Notes under the pieces: generated by a model
Database searches by the model: none
What the model was told of the DNA's origin: nothing
Seen by the model: the letters and a program-made list of their open reading frames with translations, nothing else
Made by a program: the position numbers and the translations under genes
Shown: one piece after another, positions 26,327 to 35,853 of the stretch
How positions within the stretch are numbered: the stretch's first letter is position 1
Layout: every line of letters begins with the position of its first letter
From: QGON01 sp963691905
GTDB taxonomy: Bacteria; Pseudomonadota; Gammaproteobacteria; Chromatiales; Chromatiaceae
Length of the DNA: 64,000 nt
Direction of reading: 5' to 3'
NCBI GenBank assembly: GCA_963691905.1
Contig: OY829894.1
Span: forward strand, 186,001-250,000

Positions 26327-28651
26327 ATGGAAAATGAATTGCCAATGATTGGTTCTTCAATAGAAATCGCGGCAGATATCTTTCTTCTGATGGACTCTGA
26401 TACAGGCAGAATTCTGTCCATAAATCAGGCTGCGGTGGATACCTCGGGCTATAGCCGAAGCGAACTGGTTGGTAGTTTGGTATGGGATCTTGGTCAGGTA
26501 ATCGAAGAATCTTGTTGGGTGGATCTCGTCAAACAGCTTTCCAACGGGAAATCTCTGGTATTCGAAAGTAGCATCAATATCTCCGGCGGCGATGCTTTCC
26601 CAGCTGAGATCAGGGCAAGCCATCTCTCGTTTGACGGCAACACCTATGTAATGGCCGTTATCAGCAACATTACTGGTCGGCGTAGGAACGAGGCGTTTTT
26701 GCGAAAGAACGAAGAGCGCTTCCAGTCCAGCCTCTCTTTTGCAAATATTGGGACTTGGGATTGGGAAATTCCAACCGGTAGCATCTATTGGTCGGATAAG
26801 ATTGCATCGTTGCTCGGTTACGAAAAAGGTGCTCTTGAAGCTTCCAATGAGAACTTTTTAGCGGCAGTCCACCCCGGCGACCGTGAAAGAGTCCAGCGGG
26901 CAATCACCGGCTGTATAGAAAAGGGGGCGGCCTATAATGTAGAGCATCGTGTCGTCTGGCCCGATGAAACGATCCACTGGCTGCACGAGCGCGGCCATGT
27001 GAAACGGGATGCTGAAGGTAATGCGGTGCGCATGCTGTGCGTTGTGCAGGATATATCAGCTCAAAAACAGGCTTTGATAGAGCAAAATTATTCGAAAACC
27101 ATGCTGGAAGAGCAGGCCAGGAACCTTGCTCTCATTGCAGAGGAACTGGAACGTTCCCAGGCCAAGGCTGAAGAAGCAAATCGTGCTAAGTCTGTATTTC
27201 TGGCGGTCATGGGCCACGAAATTCGCACACCAATGAACGCCATCATCGGTATGTCGCATCTTGTGCTGCAAACGGAACTCGACAACAAGCAGCGCAATTA
27301 CATCGAAAAGGTTCAAAGCTCCGCCGAAAGTCTGCTCGGCGTAATCAACGATATCCTCGATTTCTCCAAGATTGAGGCCAATAAGCTGGACATGGAGAAA
27401 ACCGACTTCCGCCTCGAGGATGTGCTGATGAATCTCTCCAACCTGGTGGAACCGAAAGCCCGGGAGAAGGGAGTGGAACTGGTGTTCCAGTCGGGATCCG
27501 GTGTGCCCGCTGCACTTGTCGGAGATCCACTGCGCCTTGGGCAAATTCTGGCCAACCTGGGTAACAACGCGCTGAAGTTTACCGAATCGGGAGGTGAACT
27601 CCTGGTTGGTGTGGAACTGAATGAAGAAAACGATGACACGGTCTTGCTGCACTTTTCGGTACGTGACACTGGCATCGGCATGACACAGGAGCAACAGGTC
27701 GGGTTGTTTCAGCCCTTCATCCAGGCTGACAGCTCCACCACACGCAAGTATGGCGGGACAGGTCTTGGTCTGGCAATCACCAAGAAACTGACTGAGATGA
27801 TGGGAGGCCGGATCTGGGTAGAGAGCGAATATGGCGTTGGAAGCACCTTCCATTTCACTGTCTGTTTTGAGAAACAACAGGACCAAGCCTTCCAGCACCA
27901 GTCGCTTATCACAGAACTTCGGGAAGGGGGCAGGCCCAGTGAACCGGGTGTTATCACGAAAAGGGAGGGGGCTGGAGAAATTCCGATTGCAGATGACAGG
28001 CTCCCCAGCCTGCCTGGAATCGACACCAGGGCCGGTCTTGGAGTCGTTCGGGGAAAAGTCCATCTGTACCGCAAGCTTCTGCTCATGTTTCGGGACAATT
28101 ATCGGGACTTCGAGCAACATTTTCTTACTGCCCAGGCTGATCAGGACTTGGAAACGGTCACACGCCTTGCCCATACACTCAAGGGAGTCGCTGGAAACAT
28201 CGGAGCCCTGGGCGTTCAGGACGCCGCCCGTTCACTGGAGATGGCCAGTAAGGAGGGTGAGGAAAATGTCGATGGATCTCTGGGGAGGGTTATCGCTGAG
28301 TTGCAGCCGGTGCTTGCCGGACTCGAAGCTCTCGCGACTCTATCTCATAGCAGCAACTCAACAGAACCGGCTACCATCGACAGGGAAGCCTCCGGAAATG
28401 CGGGGGTTTCAGGAGAGAATCGGGAACTTGATCTGCCTGCGGCGGAATGGTTACTGCGTGAACTGCATTCCCTTATCGCTAAAGATGACGTTGCCGCGGG
28501 CGATAAAATAGGAGAGCTTACCCCCTTGTTGAAAAACACACCCTATATGGATCAGCTGGAAAAGACCGCCAGAGCGGTCGAGGGATATGATTTTGACGAA
28601 GCATTGGAGGCAATAAAGGTATTGGCGGATATGCTCAACATCAAATGGTGA
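26327..28651 (+). CDS. Soluble PAS-PAS histidine kinase with C-terminal Hpt, no receiver
   Basis: This 774-residue kinase has no transmembrane segment. PAS1 spans about 5-125 and PAS2 about 126-250. A coiled coil leads to HisKA (MGHEIRTPMNAIIGMSHL, His near 297) and an ATPase domain (LANLGNNALKFTESGG; RDTGIGMTQEQQ; TGLGLAITKKL). After a linker comes an Hpt domain with LAHTLKGVAGNIGA (His near 614) and a helical tail. The receiver that normally sits between ATPase and Hpt in such hybrids is absent; the next gene supplies one. The gene follows bacteriohemerythrin by 14 nt. Confidence 0.92.
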   Translation: MENELPMIGSSIEIAADIFLLMDSDTGRILSINQAAVDTSGYSRSELVGSLVWDLGQVIEESCWVDLVKQLSNGKSLVFESSINISGGDAFPAEIRASHLSFDGNTYVMAVISNITGRRRNEAFLRKNEERFQSSLSFANIGTWDWEIPTGSIYWSDKIASLLGYEKGALEASNENFLAAVHPGDRERVQRAITGCIEKGAAYNVEHRVVWPDETIHWLHERGHVKRDAEGNAVRMLCVVQDISAQKQALIEQNYSKTMLEEQARNLALIAEELERSQAKAEEANRAKSVFLAVMGHEIRTPMNAIIGMSHLVLQTELDNKQRNYIEKVQSSAESLLGVINDILDFSKIEANKLDMEKTDFRLEDVLMNLSNLVEPKAREKGVELVFQSGSGVPAALVGDPLRLGQILANLGNNALKFTESGGELLVGVELNEENDDTVLLHFSVRDTGIGMTQEQQVGLFQPFIQADSSTTRKYGGTGLGLAITKKLTEMMGGRIWVESEYGVGSTFHFTVCFEKQQDQAFQHQSLITELREGGRPSEPGVITKREGAGEIPIADDRLPSLPGIDTRAGLGVVRGKVHLYRKLLLMFRDNYRDFEQHFLTAQADQDLETVTRLAHTLKGVAGNIGALGVQDAARSLEMASKEGEENVDGSLGRVIAELQPVLAGLEALATLSHSSNSTEPATIDREASGNAGVSGENRELDLPAAEWLLRELHSLIAKDDVAAGDKIGELTPLLKNTPYMDQLEKTARAVEGYDFDEALEAIKVLADMLNIKW

Positions 28652-28705
28652 TTTTGCGGTCCCGGAAATGGATAAGATGAGTCATTATTTCTCCAGGAAG
28701 TGTTC

Positions 28706-29749
28706 ATGACTGAGCATGTAGAAAAACAATTGATCCTGATCGTGGACGATACGCCGGATAACATCGACGTGCTAGTCGGCGTGTTGCGATCAAAATACGA
28801 CATAAAGGCGGCGCTCAATGGTGAAAAGGCGCTGAAGATAGCCAGTTCTGATCCCAAACCAGATATGATTCTGCTCGACATTATGATGTCCGGCATGGAC
28901 GGTTACGAGGTTTGCCGTTTATTAAAGGCGGATCCGGCAACTTCCAATATCCCGGTAATCTTTGTAACGGCCAAAGACGACGTTGCCGATGAAAAACGCG
29001 GATTTGAACTGGGAGCAGTGGATTATATTACCAAGCCTATAAGTCCTCATATTGTAGAGGCCCGCGTGCGTACACACTTGGCACTATATGATCAAAACCG
29101 CGAACTTGCGCGCCAGATTGACAAACGTACCGAGGAGTTGAGCTACACTCGTTTGGAGATTATCCGGCGTTTGGGACGTGCCGGTGAATACAAGGACAAT
29201 GAAACTGGACTGCACGTCATCCGCATGGGTCACTATTCAAGGCTGATCGCCAGGGCTTACGGTGGCAACGCTGCCTGGATCGAACTGCTGTTCAATGCTG
29301 CCCCCATGCACGACATCGGTAAGATTGGTATTCCTGATCATATCCTTCTTAAGCCAGGGAAACTGGATGCCGATGAGTGGGAACTGATGAAGAGGCATAC
29401 TGAGTTCGGCGCCGAGATCATCGGCGATGATCCCGATCCCCTGCTGCATATCTCACGCACCATCGCCTTGTCACATCATGAGAAATGGGACGGCTCAGGA
29501 TATCCGCATGGTCTGGCGGGCGAAGAGATTCCACTGGAAGGCCGCATTGTGGCCATTGCCGACGTGTTCGATGCCCTGACCTCGGAACGGCCCTATAAAA
29601 AGGCCTGGAGCGTGGAAGATGCGGTAAAATTGATTGACGATAACCATGGCAGCCACTTCGATCCCGCGCTGGTGCCTCTGTTCCACGAGGTGATGCCAGA
29701 GATACTGGACATCAAAGAACGATATGCTGAAGAAACCACCCAGCAATAA
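28706..29749 (+). CDS. REC-HD-GYP response regulator (c-di-GMP phosphodiesterase)
   Basis: This 347-residue protein has a receiver with Asp in MILLDIMMSGMDG (near residue 58) and Lys in DYITKPISP, a coiled-coil linker, and an HD-GYP domain: HDIGKIGIPD (near 202), HHEKWDGSGYP and IADVFDALTSERPYK. All catalytic metal ligands seem intact, so hydrolysis of cyclic di-GMP is expected. ATG 28706 has AGGAAG at 5 nt; the frame is open from GTG 28700. It is 54 nt after the Hpt kinase and is its likely phosphoacceptor. Confidence 0.93.
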   Translation: MTEHVEKQLILIVDDTPDNIDVLVGVLRSKYDIKAALNGEKALKIASSDPKPDMILLDIMMSGMDGYEVCRLLKADPATSNIPVIFVTAKDDVADEKRGFELGAVDYITKPISPHIVEARVRTHLALYDQNRELARQIDKRTEELSYTRLEIIRRLGRAGEYKDNETGLHVIRMGHYSRLIARAYGGNAAWIELLFNAAPMHDIGKIGIPDHILLKPGKLDADEWELMKRHTEFGAEIIGDDPDPLLHISRTIALSHHEKWDGSGYPHGLAGEEIPLEGRIVAIADVFDALTSERPYKKAWSVEDAVKLIDDNHGSHFDPALVPLFHEVMPEILDIKERYAEETTQQ

Positions 29750-29864
29750 AACCCGTGCGCCCGGAAAATCGATGGGCCAGACTCGATTGGTTTTAAGAGG
29801 ATTGGCAGAGGTGCTTTAGTCGGAGAAACGCCATCAGCGCTGGGCCGGCTTGGCCCCCGGTGTT

Positions 29865-31061
29865 TCAGCGGGCTGTTCTGGCGCGCATGTAATGGATAAA
29901 AAGTTCCGGATTCAACTGCTTCAACTCGCTGCGTCGCTGTATCTCGGTTGCATTCGGGGTGTATTGAGACGGTTGTCTCTCTCGTAGCATGTGATAGACC
30001 CGCGCATAGGACGGCGGACAGAGTTCGTCGCCTTCGGGAGACGGGAGTTGTTGCGCCAAGCCGGGGCGGATCAATAACAACCAGGCAGGGAAATCCTCTG
30101 CGGTCAACTCCGGGTCCAGGGCCAGAAAAAGCCGCCACATCTGTTGCAAGTCCGTATCTGCCTCGGTAGTGATCGCTACCGCCTCATGGGGAGAAGACCA
30201 GCATAGCCGGATCCAGCTTTGCAGGGACTCCAGCAGGTTGTGCAGGCGTCCACAGGCATGGGCGTGACGCCGCAGCAGCAGGGCTTGTTGTGGCCAGCCG
30301 GGATCCCCCTGCGTCGTCCGGCGTACCGATTCCCAGTCAAAGGCCTGGCTTGCCGTGTAGCTGGCATGTAGCTCTGGCCGGGTGGGGTCGAAGGTCTGGT
30401 CCTGGAGGGCGTCGGTGAGTCGCCGCCAATGAGGCACCAGCAGGTTGCGGCTTTCGCGCCCCAGTTCCCTCTCGGCCAGAGGCAGGAGTTCATCCTTCAG
30501 ATAGTGGAGTTCCTGCGCGTTGTCTGCGACCGGGTCGGCCAGCCGGTCACCCGCCTCGATCATTCTTTCCAGCGCTCCCAGCCGGGGATGGCCCGGGTCC
30601 ACCTCATACAACTGACCGCTCAGTCGATGGGCTTCGCCGTTGTTGCGATCGATAAGCGCCAGGACGATGCCATTGGCCAGATTGGTGGCCGTGGCGTCCA
30701 TGAACAGATCGAACTGTGGCTGATCTTTGGCCTTGCGGAAAACCGTATGGAAGCGCTGCTCCCGGATATTGTTGTCACTGAAGCTGAGGGGGGATCCACC
30801 GGCATCTCCCCAAGCGTGGTAGCGCAGGGTTTCCGGTTGCAGGGTCAGGGCGGCTGCATACTCCTGGGCCTCGGCCAGAAGGCCGTCCAACTTTTCCGGG
30901 TCGCCGAACAACACCTGTTCCAGACGCGGGATCTCTCCGGCGCGCCAAGCCTCATAATCGCTGTAATCCAGACGCCCTTCCGCCAGCAAAAGTTCGAGGG
31001 GGCTGTATTCGCCTTGCTCCAGGAGCAGCTGATCGACGGCCTGTTGGATAGGGTGGCTCAT
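29865..31061 (-). CDS. Uncharacterised protein paired with SNF2 helicase
   Basis: This 398-residue soluble protein has no recognised domain. It is rich in Trp, Arg and Leu, apparently mostly helical, with TPR-like spacing in places (WIRLCWSS; DLQQMWRLFLALDPELTAEDF). Its N-terminus reads VDQLLLEQGEYSPLELLLAEGRLDYSDY. It begins 26 nt after the stop of the SWIM-SNF2 helicase gene on the same strand, so the two are very likely one operon and could form a nucleic-acid remodelling complex. Function is unknown. Confidence 0.75.
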   Translation of the reverse strand: MSHPIQQAVDQLLLEQGEYSPLELLLAEGRLDYSDYEAWRAGEIPRLEQVLFGDPEKLDGLLAEAQEYAAALTLQPETLRYHAWGDAGGSPLSFSDNNIREQRFHTVFRKAKDQPQFDLFMDATATNLANGIVLALIDRNNGEAHRLSGQLYEVDPGHPRLGALERMIEAGDRLADPVADNAQELHYLKDELLPLAERELGRESRNLLVPHWRRLTDALQDQTFDPTRPELHASYTASQAFDWESVRRTTQGDPGWPQQALLLRRHAHACGRLHNLLESLQSWIRLCWSSPHEAVAITTEADTDLQQMWRLFLALDPELTAEDFPAWLLLIRPGLAQQLPSPEGDELCPPSYARVYHMLRERQPSQYTPNATEIQRRSELKQLNPELFIHYMRARTAR

Positions 31062-31087
31062 TGTGTCATTTTAACCCTGGGGTGGAC

Positions 31088-34000
31088 TCAGGCCAACGGC
31101 CCGAACAGCTCTTTCAGGTCGTTCTCTGTCCATTGGGGATCGGCGGCGCCGGTGCTGTCATAGAGCCCGTCGGCCAGGGCCTGTTTGCGTTCCTGCATGG
31201 ATTGAATTCGTTCCTCCACGGTGCCCTCGCTGATCAGTTTGTAGACAAATACCGGATTTTCCTGGCCGATGCGGTGGGCCCGGTCGGTGGCCTGGCGTTC
31301 CACGGCCGGGTTCCACCAGGGATCATAATGGATGACCGTATCGGCCGCAGTGAGATTGAGGCCCACGCCGCCGGCCTTGAGGCTGATGAGGAACAGGGGC
31401 ACCTTGCCGGCCTGAAAACGATCGATGGGGGTGGCTCGATCGCGGGTGCTGCCGGTGAGCAGGACATAGTCGATACCGGCCGTCTGCAGTGCCTGTTCGA
31501 TCAGTCCCAACATGGAGGTGAATTGAGAGAAGAGCAGAATGCGGCGACCTTCTTCGATCATCTCCGGCAGCAGATCCATGAGCAGTTCCAGTTTGGCGGA
31601 GTGTCCGGCCTCGATCCGCCTCCGCTCTTCCGGGCTGATCAGGCGTGGATCGCAACATACCTGACGCAGCTTGAGCAGGGCGGTGAGGATCAGGATGCCG
31701 CAGCGGGAGAGGCCTTTTTCAGCTACCTCTTTACGCACCCGTTGGTACATGTTCTGACGGATATCCTCATAGAGTTCCCGTTGCGCTCCTTCCAGTTCCA
31801 CCGAGCGCAGGATCTCGGTCTTGGGCGGCAGTTCCGGCGCCACCGCCTGTTTGGTGCGCCGTAACAGGAAGGGTCGGATGCGGCGGCGCAGCCGGTCGGC
31901 CTGATACTCGTCGCCCCAGTTCTCAATCGGCTTACGGCAACGCCGGCGGAACTGATGCTCTTTGCCCAGCAGGCCGGGCAACAGGAAATCGAACAGGGAC
32001 CAGAGTTCCCCCAGATGGTTTTCCACCGGCGTGCCGGTCAGACACACCCGGTGTCTGGCATTGAGCTGGCGTGCGATTGCGCCGACCTTGGCCTTGGGGT
32101 TCTTGATAGCCTGGGCCTCATCCAGGATCAGCAGGTGATACTCCTGGGCCAGTAGCCTGTCCTGGTCCCGCAGGAGCAGGGGATAGGTGGTGACCAGCAG
32201 ATCCTGTTCTCCCATTTCTTCGAACAGTTCATGTCGCTGGGAACCGTGCAGGACCCGCGTCCGCAGATCGGGAGTGAAGCGTTGTGCCTCCCGCTGCCAG
32301 TTGGTCATAAGGCTGGTGGGGGCGACCACCAGGCTGGGCCTGTCCAGTCGCCCCTGTTCTTTTTCGTACAGTAGATGAGCCAGGGTCTGCACAGTCTTGC
32401 CGAGTCCCATGTCATCCGCCAGTATGCCACCCAGTCGATGAGTCCGCAGAAATTGCAGCCAGTCCAGCCCCCGTTGCTGGTAGGGCCGCAGTTCCGCCAG
32501 CAGGCCCGCCGGTGGTGTTATGGCGGGGATGGCTCCGATGTTGCGCAGGGTCTCTGCCAGGCTGTGTAACGCTTCCGCACCCAGCCATTGCAGGGGTTCG
32601 CCGTCCGGTGACTCGTCCAGTTCTGCCAGACGGGCCAACTGGAAGCGGTTGAGCCGCAGACGCTGCATCTCGTCGAGCCTGCTGTCGTGCAGCTCGAACA
32701 GGCTCTCCATGATCTGGCGAACGCGGTTTTGGGAGAGGAGCAGGTGGCGGCCGTCTTCCAGGGGCACGATCATCCCGTGCTCATGGATCAGCCCATCCAG
32801 TCTCTCCCCGCGCCGCTCCGGTGGCAGTTCGTGCAGCCACTGCACCAGGACCGGCAAAAGGTTGATGCGCCGGCCCTCCAGAACGATGCCGATGCTGACA
32901 CCGTAGCCATCCGCCTCTGTTCCCAGGGGTTCGAGTTCACTGTACCAGTGGTCCGGGCGGGCCAGGCGGTGGGGGAAATCCTTGTCACAGGTTACCCGCC
33001 AACCCTGTATCTCCCATTCCGGCAGTTGACGGGATTGAAAATCGAGCCAGGGGAGCGGCTCATCTGCAAGTGAAAAACAGTCGGTTGCTCTCTCCCTGCT
33101 CTGACCCTCATGGATGCGAAAACCCAATGTGATGAGTTGCTCTATACAGCGCTGCTCGGCGGGTTCATCCCGGATCAGATGTACCTGTGCGCCGTCTTTG
33201 AACTGTAACGGCGCTCCCCGGGTGCCGATGCGGATTTCGTGATACTTGAATGAGAGGCAGGCCAGGGGCATCTCCAGTCCGCAGAGGTGCAGGCAAGGCT
33301 GAGGCACCACTGGGGGAAGCTGCTCAACCCTGATCTGTCGCAAGGGGGGCAGGGTGGTGTCAGGAAAGCGCTTTTGCAGGTCGGCCGTTACCCTGGGAAC
33401 CTGTTCCGGGGTCACGGGCGGCATGGCGGACAGCTCCTCTACCAGGGCTCCGGGCAGATCACTCGCCAAGGGGGTGCATCGATCAGACTCCAGACACCAG
33501 AGAGAGGCGAGGAAAATGGTGGCGCGTTGATGCCATCTGATCCGTTGATTGCCGATGGAATCCACTTCCCAGCAGGGGGTTGCAGACTGTGGCTTGCCCA
33601 GACGCAGGGTCTTCCCGGAAACATGTCCCAGATGGCAACGCCCGGTCTCCAGCATGGCGCGCAGCAGCTGTTCACCGGACTTACCCTTGAGCGACGGTTT
33701 TACCTCTCCCCCCTGATTCAGGCCAGCCAGAATATCGAGATCGGTCTGCAGCAGAAAACGCGGAGGTGTTCCCCGCTGAGCCCAGGCGGGTTCATAGATA
33801 CGATCCTCCGCGTAACCGCCGTTTTTCAGTGCCCGGGCGCAACGGGTTTCAACTTCTATCCGGGCAGGATCAGCCGGGTCGGGGTGGAGGAGATAGATCA
33901 GGCGCTGATGCACTCCAGGCGGATAGTCCCGCAACCCCGCCATGGGTCGTTCCAAGGGGTACTTTGCCTTCCTGGTTTCCGGCGCCTCTCTTGGTATCTC

Positions 34001-34285
34001 CTGCTCATCCAGCAATGCCTTGATCAGCACAGCGGCCACATGTGAACAATTCTGTCCGGACGAACAGCTGCACTCCCCGTTGATCTGGATATCCTTGCCC
34101 GGATCCATCTGTACGCGGACATAGACCCGTAACCGCTGCTGATCGGCGTTGATCAGTGCCGTGATCAACGCCCCCTCTCGCTGAATCTGGGGTATGAAAT
34201 TGGCATGATTCTTCAGGAAGTGCGAGCCCTGTTCAACCCAGGCTGGGCCAAAGTGTTCGCGTAAGTCTTTCAGAGTGTGGATCAT
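31088..34285 (-). CDS. SNF2-family helicase/ATPase with N-terminal SWIM zinc finger
   Basis: This 1065-residue protein has an N-terminal SWIM motif at 72-82 (CxC...CSH), a central region, then the SNF2 ATPase: DDMGLGKTVQTLAHLL (Walker A, near 620), VVAPTSLMTNWQREA, LLILDEAQAIKNP (Walker B), LTGTPVENHLGELWSLFDFL, and helicase C motifs (LLFSQFTSMLGLIEQAL; LKAGGVGLNLTAADTVIHYDPWWNP; DRAHRIGQ). Bacterial members remodel protein-DNA or RNA polymerase complexes, RapA-like. Its first codons and ATG lie in a 40-bp perfect tandem duplication. The downstream gene is of unknown family. Confidence 0.93.
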   Translation of the reverse strand: MIHTLKDLREHFGPAWVEQGSHFLKNHANFIPQIQREGALITALINADQQRLRVYVRVQMDPGKDIQINGECSCSSGQNCSHVAAVLIKALLDEQEIPREAPETRKAKYPLERPMAGLRDYPPGVHQRLIYLLHPDPADPARIEVETRCARALKNGGYAEDRIYEPAWAQRGTPPRFLLQTDLDILAGLNQGGEVKPSLKGKSGEQLLRAMLETGRCHLGHVSGKTLRLGKPQSATPCWEVDSIGNQRIRWHQRATIFLASLWCLESDRCTPLASDLPGALVEELSAMPPVTPEQVPRVTADLQKRFPDTTLPPLRQIRVEQLPPVVPQPCLHLCGLEMPLACLSFKYHEIRIGTRGAPLQFKDGAQVHLIRDEPAEQRCIEQLITLGFRIHEGQSRERATDCFSLADEPLPWLDFQSRQLPEWEIQGWRVTCDKDFPHRLARPDHWYSELEPLGTEADGYGVSIGIVLEGRRINLLPVLVQWLHELPPERRGERLDGLIHEHGMIVPLEDGRHLLLSQNRVRQIMESLFELHDSRLDEMQRLRLNRFQLARLAELDESPDGEPLQWLGAEALHSLAETLRNIGAIPAITPPAGLLAELRPYQQRGLDWLQFLRTHRLGGILADDMGLGKTVQTLAHLLYEKEQGRLDRPSLVVAPTSLMTNWQREAQRFTPDLRTRVLHGSQRHELFEEMGEQDLLVTTYPLLLRDQDRLLAQEYHLLILDEAQAIKNPKAKVGAIARQLNARHRVCLTGTPVENHLGELWSLFDFLLPGLLGKEHQFRRRCRKPIENWGDEYQADRLRRRIRPFLLRRTKQAVAPELPPKTEILRSVELEGAQRELYEDIRQNMYQRVRKEVAEKGLSRCGILILTALLKLRQVCCDPRLISPEERRRIEAGHSAKLELLMDLLPEMIEEGRRILLFSQFTSMLGLIEQALQTAGIDYVLLTGSTRDRATPIDRFQAGKVPLFLISLKAGGVGLNLTAADTVIHYDPWWNPAVERQATDRAHRIGQENPVFVYKLISEGTVEERIQSMQERKQALADGLYDSTGAADPQWTENDLKELFGPLA

Positions 34286-34329
34286 GGTTAAAGTGTTCGC
34301 GTAAGTCTTTCAGAGTGTGGATCATGGTT
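34250..34329. repeat. Perfect 40-bp tandem duplication spanning a start codon
   Basis: 34250-34289 and 34290-34329 are identical. Each copy contains the ATG and about 12 codons of the SNF2 gene (minus strand). Because 40 is not a multiple of three, the upstream ATG at 34325 reads out of frame, and only the ATG at 34285 continues into the helicase. Confidence 0.95.
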
Positions 34330-34436
34330 GGGGATGAGAATATATCCATGTTAATGGGTCGATTGTTACTGGAGAGACAAAATTAATCGGGACAGTGTAG
34401 GCGTTTCTGTCCAACCGCTCTCAAATTAATGTGAGG

Positions 34437-35840
34437 TCACCGTGGTAGCGACAGCTTGACGCATAATCCGCCCTTGGACCGGTTGTACAGCATCAGCTCC
34501 CCCCCATGGGCGCGGGCGATGTTTCGCGCAATGCCAAGACCGAGACCGGTCCCCCCGGTATGTTGTGCACGGGAGTTTTCCAAACGAAAGAAGGGGTCAA
34601 ATACCTTTTTCAGGGCATCTTCTGGAATGCCGGGGCCTCTGTCACAGATTGAAATCACCACCGCTTCTTCAGCATCTTCAACCCTTATGTCGGCCTGTTC
34701 ACCATAGCGCACGGCATTCTCCACCAGGTTGACGATACAGCGTTTCAGTGCCAGAGGTTTGCCATTGTAGAGGCGGCTTACCTGCCCCAGGAGCTGGACG
34801 TTTCCCCCCGCTTCCAGTGCATCCTCCTGGATGCTCTCCAGCAGCGCCATCAGATCCAGACGCCGGCTGGATTCACGGGTTTCTGTGCCGCGCATGAAGT
34901 CAATCGTCGCACTTACCATGGACTCCATATCATCAAGGTCCTTTTGGGTCTTTGCCCGCAGTTCCTCGTCCTCCATCAGATCCGTGCGCAGACGCATCCG
35001 GGTCAGTGGTGTCTTGAGATCATGCGAGACCGCCGCGAGGATACCCGCCCGATCTTCGATATAGTTCTTCAGCCGGGTCTGCATGGTGTTGAAGGCCTTC
35101 GCCGTATCTCTGACCTCGGTGGGGCCGGTCTCATCGAGAGGGGTTTGCCGAATATTCCTGCCGAGTCCTTCCGCTGCCTGCCTCAACTCCCTCAATGGGC
35201 GAATAAGTGAGCGCACACCGATGAGAGAGAGCAGTATCACGCTGATCAACAGGACCCCCAAAACAATGAGAAGACGGGCGGGCCAATCGAAGAGGCGCTC
35301 GGAAAGACCGTGTTTGAAGTGTACCCAGGAGCCATCCTGTAACTGCACCTGAACGTGGGAAAAACGTGCCATGGCGTGCAGTCCGTGCATATAGGCCCAG
35401 GGTCCTGACATTGGACCGCCGCCCATCATATGCCGACGGTGCATGGGAGGCATCTGCGGCTGTGGGAGTGAGTCTTCGATGGAGATCAGGATCTTGGTAT
35501 CCTGCGGCAGCCGATGCAACAGTTCACGCCGGACCAGCTTCGATGCAAGTGCAAAATTTTGTTCCAGTGGCGGGACCGGTACCGGTTGCCCGGAGAGGGT
35601 GATCTGCAGCTCCGGGCTGGCCAATAGCGGTATCAGCTGTTGACGATCCCGGGCGGGCAGGGAGTCCAGCAGACGGACGACGCCCGCAGTGCGAATGATC
35701 AGGTTTTGCCGAATCGACTTGTAGAGTACCTGTCCCCGGTCGCGTAACAGGATGAACGTCGACAGCAACTGAGCCAGAACCAGGCCTGTCAGTAACAACA
35801 GTACCAATCTTCCGAATAGTGATCTTGGCAACAGGCGCAC
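34437..35840 (-). CDS. OmpR-type sensor histidine kinase with Met/His-rich periplasmic loop
   Basis: This 467-residue protein has TM1 (SLFGRLVLLLLTGLVLAQLL), a periplasmic domain, TM2 (LLIVLGVLLISVILLSLIGV), HAMP, HisKA with AAVSHDLKTPLTRMR, and an ATPase domain (NLVENAVRYG; DRGPGIPE; GGTGLGLGIARNIA). The periplasmic loop holds MPPMHRRHMMGGGPMSG and further Met/His, suggesting copper or other soft-metal sensing. GTG 35840 has GAGGA upstream; the longer frame from 35894 overlaps the regulator gene. It follows its response regulator by 13 nt and is divergent from a Spy-like gene and the copper cluster. Confidence 0.92.
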   Translation of the reverse strand: MRLLPRSLFGRLVLLLLTGLVLAQLLSTFILLRDRGQVLYKSIRQNLIIRTAGVVRLLDSLPARDRQQLIPLLASPELQITLSGQPVPVPPLEQNFALASKLVRRELLHRLPQDTKILISIEDSLPQPQMPPMHRRHMMGGGPMSGPWAYMHGLHAMARFSHVQVQLQDGSWVHFKHGLSERLFDWPARLLIVLGVLLISVILLSLIGVRSLIRPLRELRQAAEGLGRNIRQTPLDETGPTEVRDTAKAFNTMQTRLKNYIEDRAGILAAVSHDLKTPLTRMRLRTDLMEDEELRAKTQKDLDDMESMVSATIDFMRGTETRESSRRLDLMALLESIQEDALEAGGNVQLLGQVSRLYNGKPLALKRCIVNLVENAVRYGEQADIRVEDAEEAVVISICDRGPGIPEDALKKVFDPFFRLENSRAQHTGGTGLGLGIARNIARAHGGELMLYNRSKGGLCVKLSLPR

Positions 35841-35853
35841 TGGAATATCCTCT

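Noticed and set aside
29865..34285. Phage-defence system based on the SNF2 helicase
   Set aside because: No nuclease, methyltransferase or other defence gene is adjacent; the SWIM-SNF2 architecture also fits housekeeping remodelling.
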